A DNA stretch of 64,000 nt, from positions 1,240,001 to 1,304,000 of the forward strand of contig NZ_JAMYWY010000001.1 in the NCBI RefSeq assembly GCF_024159265.1, in the 5' to 3' direction. Below, piece by piece: positions 52,373-60,175 of the stretch. The translations under genes were made by a program, and so were the position numbers. The notes under the pieces are model-generated. The model saw only the letters and a program-made list of their open reading frames with translations, did not search any database and had not been told where the DNA came from. Every line of letters begins with the position of its first letter. The first letter of the stretch is position 1. Source of the stretch: Paenibacillus sp. 1781tsa1 (GTDB taxonomy: Bacteria; Bacillota; Bacilli; Paenibacillales; Paenibacillaceae).

Positions 52373-53239
52373 ATGATGCACGGTGATCAGACACGCACGA
52401 TTCTGCTTCCAGATGGAACTGTCCTGCCCGTGATAGGACAAGGCACATGGTACATGGGAGAGAAGCAATCCAGCCAGGAAGAAGAGGTACGGGCACTGCG
52501 TTCCGGTATTGAATTGGGAATGACCGTGATTGATACAGCGGAGATGTATGCAGAAGGTGGGGCGGAAGTCGTTACGGGAAAGGCCATCTCAGGCCTTCGT
52601 GATGAAGTCTTTCTCGTATCCAAAGTATATCCCCATCATGCAGATCGCAAGCAGATGATTACCGCCTGTGAGCGTAGTCTCACGCGTCTTGGTACAGATC
52701 GTCTGGATCTGTATTTGCTCCACTGGCGTGGAGGCGTACCACTCGAAGAGACGGTTCAGGCCTTGGAGCAATTGAAGCAATCCGGTAAAATTTTGCGTTG
52801 GGGAGTCTCCAACCTGGATACAAGGGATATGCAGGAATTATGGAGTTTGCCAGAGGGTTCTCAGTGCATGGTGAATCAGGTGCTGTACAATGCAACTTCG
52901 CGTGGTATTGAATATGATTTGCTACCCTGGATGCGGGAACGTAGCGTTCCTGTAATGGCATATTGTCCACTGGCTCAGGGAGGCAGACTTCGGAGTGAAT
53001 TGTTGGAGCATCCGGTCATTCAGGAGATTGCGCAGGATCGAGGAGTTACAACTTCTCAGATCGCATTAGCCTGGGTGATCAGGGACGGAGATGTGCTGGC
53101 GATTCCCAAGGCGGTACAGCTGAATCATGTGGCAGACAATGCAGCAGCAGTGAATATCGTTTTGACACAAGAGGAACGGACCCAATTGGATGAGGCTTTC
53201 CCTGCACCTAAAGGCAAGGTACCTTTAGATATCGTGTGA
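52373..53239 (+). CDS. Aldo/keto reductase
   Basis: The 288-residue TIM-barrel NADPH enzyme has the catalytic tetrad: Asp and Tyr in IDTAEMYAEGG, Lys in FLVSKVYPHHA and His in LYLLHWRGG. Other family sequence includes WGVSNLDTRDMQEL, NQVLYNATSRGIEYDLLPW and AIPKAVQLNHVADN. It reduces aldehydes or ketones, or oxidises the corresponding alcohols; the physiological substrate cannot be read. ATG 52373 follows GGAGG at 7 bases. A terminator ends the transcript. Confidence 0.94.
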   Translation: MMHGDQTRTILLPDGTVLPVIGQGTWYMGEKQSSQEEEVRALRSGIELGMTVIDTAEMYAEGGAEVVTGKAISGLRDEVFLVSKVYPHHADRKQMITACERSLTRLGTDRLDLYLLHWRGGVPLEETVQALEQLKQSGKILRWGVSNLDTRDMQELWSLPEGSQCMVNQVLYNATSRGIEYDLLPWMRERSVPVMAYCPLAQGGRLRSELLEHPVIQEIAQDRGVTTSQIALAWVIRDGDVLAIPKAVQLNHVADNAAAVNIVLTQEERTQLDEAFPAPKGKVPLDIV

Positions 53240-53260
53240 AACAAGACTAATAAGTTATGC

Positions 53261-53290
53261 AGAGCAGATCTTCACGATCTGCTCTTTTTT
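53261..53290 (+). terminator. Terminator after aldo/keto reductase
   Basis: AGAGCAGATC and GATCTGCTCT form a perfect 10-bp stem with a 4-base loop, followed by T6. Confidence 0.93.
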
Positions 53291-53341
53291 GTATTTATTT
53301 TGATAACCGAAGCTTGTACATCAACAAAGTGAATATATATT

Positions 53342-53378
53342 TTGACAAATGGGCTTTACAACACTATTTTACTAGTGT
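53342..53378 (+). promoter_or_regulatory. Promoter and inverted repeat of the second GntR operon
   Basis: TTGACA (53342-53347) and TATTTT (53365-53370) with a 17-bp spacer. A perfect inverted repeat ACACTA (53361-53366) and TAGTGT (53373-53378) overlaps the -10 element, a natural repressor site for the GntR protein encoded 43 bases on. Confidence 0.65.
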
Positions 53379-53421
53379 ACTATGTAACTAACACACTGAT
53401 ACAGAGAGGAGCGAGTGCTTT

Positions 53422-53808
53422 GTGACTATGGAATTTGATAACAACTTACCAATATATTTGCAGATTATGCAGTACATCAAGAGACAGATTGTAACCGGGA
53501 CACTTCAGGCAGGTGACAAAATCCCTTCGGTTCGTGAACTGGCGGCTGAATTACAGATCAATCCCAATACAGTACAACGGACATTTCAGGAACTTGAGCG
53601 AGAAGAAGTGGTCGAAACCAAACGGGGTTTGGGCAGATACGTGACAAGTGAGGAGCGGAAGATTATGACGATCAAAAAAGAGATGGCCGGTGAGTTGCTG
53701 GAACGCTTTCTGACCGGAATGCAGGAACTGGGGATTGAAGAGCAGGATATCTTATCGATCGTAGCCGATGCCGTTGCGGAAGGAAAGGGAGGAACAACAC
53801 ATGAGTAA
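53422..53808 (+). CDS. GntR-family regulator, YhcF/YtrA type
   Basis: The 128-residue protein has a GntR winged helix (YLQIMQYIKRQIVTGTLQAG, KIPSVRELAAELQINPNTVQ, RTFQELEREEVVETKRGLGR) and a short C-terminal helical tail without a ligand domain. It resembles the regulator at 34522 in size and layout. The start is GTG 53422 or ATG 53428 after GAGAGGA. Its end overlaps the ATPase gene by 8 bases. It likely represses its own operon. Confidence 0.92.
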   Translation: MTMEFDNNLPIYLQIMQYIKRQIVTGTLQAGDKIPSVRELAAELQINPNTVQRTFQELEREEVVETKRGLGRYVTSEERKIMTIKKEMAGELLERFLTGMQELGIEEQDILSIVADAVAEGKGGTTHE

Positions 53809-54499
53809 CATCCTTGAGCTGAACCAGATTAATAAGACATACGGCAATAAGAAAGCGCTCAGTAATATCACATTGGATATTGCTCCTGGCCGAATCGTAG
53901 GTTTGCTGGGTAGCAACGGCAGTGGCAAAAGCACGCTCATGAAACTGGTTGCAGGTTTGCTGCATCCGAGCAGTGGAACGATTCAAGTCACAGGTAAGCC
54001 TGTTGGACTGGAAACGAAGTCGCTGGTTTCATTTATGCCGGATCGTCCATTAACCGAGAAGTGGATGAGAGTGCGGGATGCGATTGCGTACTACCGCGAT
54101 TTCTATGCTGATTTTGACGAGGAGAAGGCACGGGAGATGCTCAATTTCATGAACCTTGTCGAGAGTGATCGGGTGCGGCATCTATCCAAAGGTATGAATG
54201 AACGACTGCAACTAACACTGGCGCTATCCCGTAAGGCTCGTCTGTATCTACTGGATGAACCGATTGGCGGAGTAGATCCGGTTGCGCGTGGCAAGATTCT
54301 GGATGCGATCGTCAAATTCTATGATGAAGACAGCAGTCTGATCATCTCCACACATCTGGTGAATGATATCGAACGGATTTTTGATGAAGTGGTCTTCATT
54401 CGTGAAGGGCAACTGGTGATGCGGGAAGAAGTGGAAACGCTCCGTCTGAAATATGGGAAAAGTGTGGATGAGATGTTCAAGGAGGTCTATGCGGAATGA
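53801..54499 (+). CDS. ABC transporter ATP-binding protein
   Basis: The 232-residue ATPase has Walker A GSNGSGKSTLM, a signature-like LSKGMNERLQLTLALS, Walker B LYLLDEPIGGVD and H-loop IISTHLVND. It is of the ABC-2 exporter type. ATG 53801 lies 8 bases after GGGAGG; an upstream frame to 53768 belongs to the regulator region. The ATGA overlap at 54496 couples it to the membrane subunit. Confidence 0.93.
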   Translation: MSNILELNQINKTYGNKKALSNITLDIAPGRIVGLLGSNGSGKSTLMKLVAGLLHPSSGTIQVTGKPVGLETKSLVSFMPDRPLTEKWMRVRDAIAYYRDFYADFDEEKAREMLNFMNLVESDRVRHLSKGMNERLQLTLALSRKARLYLLDEPIGGVDPVARGKILDAIVKFYDEDSSLIISTHLVNDIERIFDEVVFIREGQLVMREEVETLRLKYGKSVDEMFKEVYAE

Positions 54500-55236
54500 T
54501 GACATTATTGAAGTATGACTTTAGAAGGAACTGGAATACACTGCTGGCTGGGCTGGTTATTTTGATTATTGCGCAAGTGGCGCTCTCCCTTTTCATGTCT
54601 GAGGTCGCAGGTGTTGTGCTTGGAATTATGGGTTATGTTGGGGTAGGTGTGGCTATTTATGTGAAAATGATCAAAACATACATGTCCAATATCCGCTCTT
54701 ATAATCGCCGTCTTTTACCCGTAACAGGACTATCGCATGTGTTGTCTCCTTTGATCTTTGGACTACTTTGCGGGTTGGGGTTAGTCATTATTTTTACGAC
54801 TCATGCCTACATCTATATCTCAATGAAGCTCAGAATGAACATGGCTAGCAATATTGATCTTTCGGGTCTGCATGTTTCGGATTATGTTAGTTTGTTACTG
54901 TTTATCGCTTGGGTTATGGTATTCATGACTGTCATCATCTTCCTTTCGATCTCGATTGCGGGCAGCTTCCGTTGGAGAACCGGGCCGTGGATCGGAATCG
55001 TTGCATTCTTAGTCCTCGTTAATCTGATTGGCTGGTTGGAGAATATAATTACGACAGGACGCTTCAGTCCAAATGAGATGTTCCGTTACACCGAAGAAAG
55101 TACAGGTATTGCAATCACAGCCAATGGCGTATTATGGTCGGACGGTATGTGGGGGAGTATTGTATTTGAAGTCATCGTAGCATTTATCTTGGTGTGGGCT
55201 ACCATTTATCTGAACAACAAAAAAGTTGAAGTCTGA
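54496..55236 (+). CDS. ABC-2-type membrane subunit, six-helix
   Basis: The 246-residue protein has about six membrane helices (for example LLAGLVILIIAQVALSLFM, GIMGYVGVGVAIYVKMI, VLSPLIFGLLCGLGLVIIF) and no other recognisable motif. Position and overlap identify it as the permease partner of the ATPase. No substrate can be named. Confidence 0.85.
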   Translation: MMTLLKYDFRRNWNTLLAGLVILIIAQVALSLFMSEVAGVVLGIMGYVGVGVAIYVKMIKTYMSNIRSYNRRLLPVTGLSHVLSPLIFGLLCGLGLVIIFTTHAYIYISMKLRMNMASNIDLSGLHVSDYVSLLLFIAWVMVFMTVIIFLSISIAGSFRWRTGPWIGIVAFLVLVNLIGWLENIITTGRFSPNEMFRYTEESTGIAITANGVLWSDGMWGSIVFEVIVAFILVWATIYLNNKKVEV

Positions 55237-55260
55237 TGACAGGATAACTTGAACGTGATG

Positions 55261-55288
55261 CGGGCAACCAGGGTTGCTCGTTTTTTTT
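55261..55288 (+). terminator. Terminator after second GntR operon
   Basis: CGGGCAACC and GGTTGCTCG (one G-T wobble) with a 2-base loop, then T8. Confidence 0.92.
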
Positions 55289-55420
55289 TACATCCAGTGA
55301 TGATCCGGTTTTTGAATCCAACCCCAGTAATAATATTTACATATAGATATATTGTGTGTACGATGCGAGACTAGGTTAAAGAGAACGAAAGGGGCCATGT
55401 AAGGGAAAGGAGAACGTATT

Positions 55421-55924
55421 ATGGAACTTTACTTCAGAGATAATTTTTTTAATGCGGGTTACACCGAGATTATGAATCCGAATCAGGAACAGGTAGGACA
55501 TCTGGATTTGAAAAGTGTTTTTGGCTCTTCGCTCGATGTATCCGATAACTCAGGATTGGTCTGTAGCGGCAAATTCCGCATGTTAACCAATCGTTGGGAT
55601 ATCACTGCAGCCGATGGGACACATCTGGGAGTATTGCGAGCGAGGTTTAGTTTCTTCAGCAAAAAGTATGAGTATGATGCCGGATCGCGTGGTACGTACA
55701 ATGTGTCTGCTCCGGCATTCTCGCAAGAATATGATATCAGTGGAAGCGGTGGACGCATCGTGGCAAGTTTCCGTCGCACCAGCGGCTGGTTTAGTTCAGG
55801 GGCATTTGTATTGGATAACCAGTCGGACCAACTGGACACATATGAATTAATTGCAGTGGTCATGGGCGTGCATGCGATTAACAAGAGGCGAAATTCAGCT
55901 GCCAGCAGTAGTGGAGGTACGTAA
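55421..55924 (+). CDS. LURP-one/tubby-like beta-barrel protein
   Basis: The 167-residue protein is rich in alternating hydrophobic and polar residues typical of beta-strands: YFRDNFFNAGYTEIMNPNQE, GHLDLKSVFGSSLDV, DGTHLGVLRARFSFFSKKYE and GGRIVASFRRTSGWFSSGAF, ending with a helix (YELIAVVMGVHAINKRR). This agrees with the LURP-one-related/YxjI scramblase-like fold seen in many Firmicutes. Function unknown. ATG 55421 follows AAAGGAG. The C-terminus is a short Ser/Gly tail. Confidence 0.7.
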   Translation: MELYFRDNFFNAGYTEIMNPNQEQVGHLDLKSVFGSSLDVSDNSGLVCSGKFRMLTNRWDITAADGTHLGVLRARFSFFSKKYEYDAGSRGTYNVSAPAFSQEYDISGSGGRIVASFRRTSGWFSSGAFVLDNQSDQLDTYELIAVVMGVHAINKRRNSAASSSGGT

Positions 55925-56011
55925 TACGGTAGCGCTGATTCGTCGTGTTCTTGGGAAAGCTCTTGTTCGATCATAGGGTTACAGCCCGTTTTACCAGCAA
56001 GTAAGTACAGT

Positions 56012-56047
56012 AAAAAGGTTTGGATGAGATCATCCAGACCTTTTTTA
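56012..56047. terminator. Bidirectional terminator
   Basis: AAAAAGGTTTGGATGA and TCATCCAGACCTTTTTT pair with a short loop, between the LURP-like gene and the converging WYL gene. Confidence 0.88.
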
Positions 56048-56099
56048 TATGGGATTGTTTTTGAGCGCAAAGGGTTTTGGTTAACCGACTTTTACGAAA

Positions 56100-56984
56100 T
56101 CAATGACCATCGGCTTTTGCGAGCGGTTTTTCCTCGGGTTGGCGGTGCTGAACTTCATTGGAGTGTTCGTCATGTTTATCAGGCTCGTTTTCCGCATAAC
56201 GGGCCAATGCCTTCGCAGCAGTCTCGGACATTCGCTCCCGCAGCATCGTGTGGTTAGCGATTCGAACCCGTTTACCGAGAAAACGCATTTTGGATAAGAC
56301 ATAATCCATCTCATTCCGCGGGACGGTCAGCTCAATCCGATACGTCTGCTTGGTTTCCATGTACTCGACCTGTTTCTCGAAGCAGGAGAAGGCATAGAGG
56401 ATTCGGGACAGCTCCTGATTGAACTCAGGCAATACTTCGATGGTGATGGTCGTTTTGCGCTTCTCCGTACTTGCAGCAATTCGGGCAGTGTAACCCGAAG
56501 CGGTATCCGGCTCAACCGGTTGAGCTTCCACGGTAACGATGCTGTGCAGCTTGGTAGACATGAGTTTGTCGAAGCGAGGCGCGTACCAGAGCACGTACCA
56601 TTCTTTTTTGACCATGGAATACTCCAGTTTATACGGGAAACCAAATTCATCATGACTCGTGCGTCCATTGCGCACGCGGCCTGTCATTCGAAATCCCTGA
56701 TGATGCAGAATGATTAATCGTAACTGTCTAAGAAGTGGATGAGAGACACTGTTTTCCTCACTTTTGGCTTTTTCGGTCAGATAGTCCTGAAGGTTCAGGT
56801 CCTGCTCACCCTCCAGCATGTTGTGCATTTTGTCCAATGTTACAGCGCTCAGGGCTTCTCTTGCGGCAGGGTGATTCAGCATCATGCGAAGCCAGGCCCG
56901 TTCCTGTGAGGTCCAGGTGAACAGTCCAGTTTCATTCAGTCGGGTCATCATCTGGTAATTGAACATCTTCTCGAACAGGTTCAT
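56100..56984 (-). CDS. WYL-domain regulator, second of pair
   Basis: About 294 residues. The N-terminal 110 residues are helical (NETGLFTWTSQERAWLRMML), then a WYL-like beta domain (FPYKLEYSMVKKEWYVLWYA, where WYV takes the WYL position) and a C-terminal region with MDYVLSKMRFLGKRVRIANH. WYL domains sense ligands, probably nucleic acid or nucleotides, in PafBC/DriD-type DNA-damage regulators. It overlaps the preceding WYL gene by about 50 bases, so the pair is coupled like PafB-PafC. ATG 56984 lies 13 bases after AAGGAG; later in-frame ATGs are possible. Confidence 0.82.
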   Translation of the reverse strand: MNLFEKMFNYQMMTRLNETGLFTWTSQERAWLRMMLNHPAAREALSAVTLDKMHNMLEGEQDLNLQDYLTEKAKSEENSVSHPLLRQLRLIILHHQGFRMTGRVRNGRTSHDEFGFPYKLEYSMVKKEWYVLWYAPRFDKLMSTKLHSIVTVEAQPVEPDTASGYTARIAASTEKRKTTITIEVLPEFNQELSRILYAFSCFEKQVEYMETKQTYRIELTVPRNEMDYVLSKMRFLGKRVRIANHTMLRERMSETAAKALARYAENEPDKHDEHSNEVQHRQPEEKPLAKADGH

Positions 56985-58287
56985 AATATTCCGCAATCTC
57001 CTTCCATTCCTTGATCATCTCCTGGCGTAGTCTCTGAGGTGCGATGATTTCGCAGCTTGAGCCAAAACTCCGTAACCACGGTTTGATCTCGGTGGTACCG
57101 TTGACCTGGATTTCGTAGAGAAAAGTATGATCCGTTTCGGGTATGATCTTGCCCCATTGACCTTGCAGACGAACCCGATCCAGAATGAAGTTGCGCTGAC
57201 CACGCTCCGGGTGGAAAAAGCGAGCTTGAACCGTCACGGTATTCCCCGTATCTACCAGCCAACTGTAGCGACTAATGTCAGTCCACTGCTGCTTCAACTC
57301 GAGCATGTATTCCTCTTCGACTGAATCCTCTTCCTCCAGTTGGGTTATGCCTTCCATGCGGAATTTCACGAAGCCACGGCGGCCCTGATATCCAATGACA
57401 TACCAACGACCATACTGATGGTCATAGACCACTTCAAGGGGAACGATCCGGTTGGATCGACCACCTGCTTCACGTTCAAAGCGTGGATTCGTATTCTGTG
57501 AACTGTAGCTGGATGGTTTTTTAGGAGAATAGTATAGGAACTGCACACGCTTGCGCTGACGAATCGCACTAAGCAGCGTGTAGAGATGAGCTTCGTCTAG
57601 GATACGAGAATAATAGTGATACTTATAGATATAGGGTTCGGTCGCTTCTTCTTGTGGAAAACTTGCCGTAATGGCTTTCTTCAGACTGTCCCGCAACAAG
57701 TAACCTTGGACAGAAGGAACCTGGGTGTTCGCCATCATATCCACAAAATCATACAACTCCAGCTGTTCCTCCACTGTTAATTCGGTAAGGACATCCTGTT
57801 GTAAAGCATAGCGATACGGTCTGCCACCGGGCTCTTTTCGAATAACCCCAACCTCTTCCAGATACTTCAGATCGGAGCGAATGGTTTTCTCGTCAGGTAA
57901 TGCCAAATCTTCCGGCAGATCAGCAAAGCAGGCGTCCAGCAGTTCCATCGCGGTCAGGGCTGTATCTTGTAGGGTATGCAAAAGGACAGAAAGGCGCTGA
58001 ACTTCAGTCTCCTTCATCGACTTGGCGCGGAAGAGGAAGAGCAGCATGGGCTCTGCAGATTCTCCGTACTGGAAACGAACGAGGTCTGCCATTTCCCGGC
58101 TTGCTTCGGCACCTGAACGTTGATCAGCGACGGTCTGCATGATTTCTTTTAATCGGCGATTGGTTTTATCAAAGGTATGTACGGATATGCCAAGCCGCTC
58201 GGCATACTGTTTGCGGTTATACGCACCGCTTGTCAGGGATAACATGCGTAAGAACTGAATTTCTTTGTCAAAACTCTCTCTTGCCAT
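56932..58287 (-). CDS. WYL-domain regulator, first of pair
   Basis: About 451 residues. It has an N-terminal helix-turn-helix (LSLTSGAYNRKQYAERLGIS, VHTFDKTNRRLKEI), a second winged-helix segment (LPDEKTIRSDLKYLEEVGVI), then a WYL domain (RKRVQFLYYSP, RIVPLEVVYDHQYGRWYVIG) and a WCX-like C-terminal domain (RQNFILDRVRLQGQWGKIIP). It diverges from the Y RNA-Ro locus across a 180-base gap, so control of the RNA repair genes is the simplest hypothesis. ATG 58287 lies 9 bases after AAGGAG. Confidence 0.87.
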   Translation of the reverse strand: MARESFDKEIQFLRMLSLTSGAYNRKQYAERLGISVHTFDKTNRRLKEIMQTVADQRSGAEASREMADLVRFQYGESAEPMLLFLFRAKSMKETEVQRLSVLLHTLQDTALTAMELLDACFADLPEDLALPDEKTIRSDLKYLEEVGVIRKEPGGRPYRYALQQDVLTELTVEEQLELYDFVDMMANTQVPSVQGYLLRDSLKKAITASFPQEEATEPYIYKYHYYSRILDEAHLYTLLSAIRQRKRVQFLYYSPKKPSSYSSQNTNPRFEREAGGRSNRIVPLEVVYDHQYGRWYVIGYQGRRGFVKFRMEGITQLEEEDSVEEEYMLELKQQWTDISRYSWLVDTGNTVTVQARFFHPERGQRNFILDRVRLQGQWGKIIPETDHTFLYEIQVNGTTEIKPWLRSFGSSCEIIAPQRLRQEMIKEWKEIAEYYEPVREDVQLPDDDPTE

Positions 58288-58364
58288 GCACATTCACTCC
58301 TTGTTATCCCTTTATTGTAGCAGGAAGAGTGTCAGGTTTCATTTTAAACTTATGAAGGATGACT

Positions 58365-58379
58365 CCATTTCAGAAATGG
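58365..58379. promoter_or_regulatory. Palindrome in the WYL/Y RNA divergent control region
   Basis: CCATTT-CAG-AAATGG is a perfect 6-bp inverted repeat with a 3-base spacer. It lies between the divergent WYL gene and the RNA gene. A possible promoter for the RNA is TTGCCA (58393-58398) with TATGAG (58415-58420). The palindrome is a candidate operator, supported only by symmetry and position. Confidence 0.4.
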
Positions 58380-58468
58380 TGTCGTCATACTTTTGCCATG
58401 TTCGCGTGCGGATGTATGAGGCATAATGAGGTTGTGAAGCGGGGCAGCAACAAGCACTGTGGATCAAG

Positions 58469-58604
58469 GTTCCGAGGCGCCAGGGAGGGTTACTTCGACT
58501 GTTAATCGACCAGGTCGTTGGTTCGAATCCAATCGCCGCCGTTCATGGCGGTGTAGCTCAGCGGTAGAGCGGGTATTATACCTTCCCACCTTTTTCCTCG
58601 GAAC
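58469..58604 (+). ncRNA. Bacterial Y RNA (YrlA-like): tRNA-like module, circularly permuted
   Basis: The outer stem is GTTCCGAGG (58469-58477) with CCTCGGAAC (58596-58604), perfect 9 bp; a second stem is GGGAGGGT (58483-58490) with ACCTTCCC (58580-58587). Inside is a complete tRNA set in permuted order: anticodon-like arm TCGA-CTGTTAA-TCGA (58495-58509), 5-7 nt variable loop, T arm GTTGG-TTCGAAT-CCAAT (58517-58533), acceptor 3' strand CGCCGCC (58534-58540), hexaloop GTTCAT, acceptor 5' strand GGCGGTG (58547-58553), TA, D arm GCTC-AGCGGTA-GAGC (58556-58570). There is no CCA end. It lies 50 bases upstream of the Ro/Rsr gene, as Y RNAs do. YrlA RNAs mimic tRNA in this way; exact ends are inferred. 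Confidence 0.88.
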
Positions 58605-58655
58605 ATTTTATTATGAAAGAACAGTAAATAGACTCACACCGGGAGGTCATGAGTG

Positions 58656-60149
58656 ATGAGCAGAGCGAAACAATTATTCAATCAACCTCAGCCAACGACA
58701 CGTAATCATGGGGGCTACGGAGCCTATGAGCGATTGGTGGAGGAACAATATATACAGATGTTGATGACCAATACATTGAACAATACGTTCTATGCAGATA
58801 CCCAGCAACTGATGCACGATGCGATGGTCAGTCATCAGGAGATGGCTGAGGTCGATGCAGGGTATATGGCGCGGGCGCTGGTCTATGCTCGTAATGAAGG
58901 TTTGATGCGGTTACAGCCTCTATACGGGCTGGCACTGCTGTCCAAAGTGGACGTGGATCAGTTTGCAAAGGTGTTCTCTCAAGTCGTACAGACACCGGCT
59001 GATCTGGCTGATTTTCTGACCATTCTGAGAGGAATGGGTCGAGGGCAGGGCGGCCGAGCAGTGAAGCGTCAGGTGAGTCTCTTTTTGAACGGGATCAGTG
59101 AATACTGGGCGATCAAATACAACGGACGCGGGCGAGGATACAGTCTGGGAGATATGATCGCTACAGCACACCCCAAGCCGAAAGATATGAAGCAGCAAGT
59201 CTTGTTTCGTTATTTGCTCGGACATGAGGTGGATCTTACGGAACTGCCACAGTTGCAAGCGCTGGAAGAACTGAAAGCTACGCCCAACCCCGCAAGCCGG
59301 ATGCATCTGATCGAGAAAGGTAAACTCCCGTACTCGGTGGTAACATCGATCATGCAACCGACACGTACGGTGTGGGAGGCGTTAATGTCACAGATGCCGA
59401 CCTTTGCGTTGCTGCGTCATCTGAACGCAATGGATCGGGCAGGTGTTTTTGAAAAATCGAAAAATATCGATTACGTAACGGGCCGTCTAACGGATGCAGA
59501 AGCCCTGCACAAGTCGCGAATCTTACCTTTCCGATTCGCCAGTGCGTATGAAATGATTGCGAGGGAAGAACTGCGGGATGCTTTGCGGCAAGCGGTGGAG
59601 CTATCGATTGGCAACCTGCCATCGCTGCCGGGAAGAACCGCCATTTTCCTGGATCGCTCCGGTTCCATGCAAGGGGATTATTTACGCATCGGTTCGGTGC
59701 TGGCACTGGCGCTTTATAAACAAACTGGAGGTAACGCACTGTTCTGGTTATTCGACCATATGGTTGAAGATGCTCGTCCCAAGATGAATGAAAGCATTCT
59801 TTCTCAAGCTCACCGGATTCGCGCACAAGGTGGGACAGACACAGGTCGACCTGTGCGGGAACTTCGGGATATCGGAGAAAAAGTGGATCAGATCATTATG
59901 ATTACCGATGAACAGCAGAATGAAGGCAGCCCGTTATATGCCGAGCTTGAGCGATATCGCCGGATGATGAATCCGGAGCTAAAGGCATTTATTGTGGATA
60001 TAGCACCTTATCAGCAAGCACTGGTACCACCGCGGGATGGCAAGACCTTTTACATCTACGGCTGGAGTGAAACAGTATTGACGTATATTGCCGAGACTGT
60101 GGCCGGATATGATATACTCGCGGACCGGGTTAGAGAGATAGAGATTTAA
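58656..60149 (+). CDS. rsr: TROVE-domain Ro60/Rsr RNA-binding protein
   Basis: About 497 residues. An N-terminal TROVE domain of HEAT-like helices (about 10-340; YERLVEEQYIQMLMTNTLNN, EMAEVDAGYMARALVYARNE, RLQPLYGLALLSKVDVDQFA) forms the ring that binds single-stranded RNA ends and Y RNA. The C-terminal vWA domain has the MIDAS motif in IFLDRSGSMQGDY and a TDEQQNEG-type segment. Bacterial Rsr works with Y RNA and PNPase in RNA decay, rRNA maturation and stress survival. ATG 58656 lies 8 bases after GGAGGT; GTG 58653 is an alternative. The tRNA-like RNA upstream is its probable partner. Confidence 0.95.
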   Translation: MSRAKQLFNQPQPTTRNHGGYGAYERLVEEQYIQMLMTNTLNNTFYADTQQLMHDAMVSHQEMAEVDAGYMARALVYARNEGLMRLQPLYGLALLSKVDVDQFAKVFSQVVQTPADLADFLTILRGMGRGQGGRAVKRQVSLFLNGISEYWAIKYNGRGRGYSLGDMIATAHPKPKDMKQQVLFRYLLGHEVDLTELPQLQALEELKATPNPASRMHLIEKGKLPYSVVTSIMQPTRTVWEALMSQMPTFALLRHLNAMDRAGVFEKSKNIDYVTGRLTDAEALHKSRILPFRFASAYEMIAREELRDALRQAVELSIGNLPSLPGRTAIFLDRSGSMQGDYLRIGSVLALALYKQTGGNALFWLFDHMVEDARPKMNESILSQAHRIRAQGGTDTGRPVRELRDIGEKVDQIIMITDEQQNEGSPLYAELERYRRMMNPELKAFIVDIAPYQQALVPPRDGKTFYIYGWSETVLTYIAETVAGYDILADRVREIEI

Positions 60150-60175
60150 TTGAGGGAATTCGGAGGCGGCTGACC

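Noticed and set aside
58495..58570. Ordinary tRNA gene(s), because TTCGAAT, GTTAAT and GTAGCTCAGCGGTAGAGC look like tRNA arms
   Set aside because: The 3' half precedes the 5' half, the acceptor strands are joined by a hexaloop, no CCA or anticodon arm follows the D arm, and a long outer stem encloses all of it. A Y RNA explains every arm.
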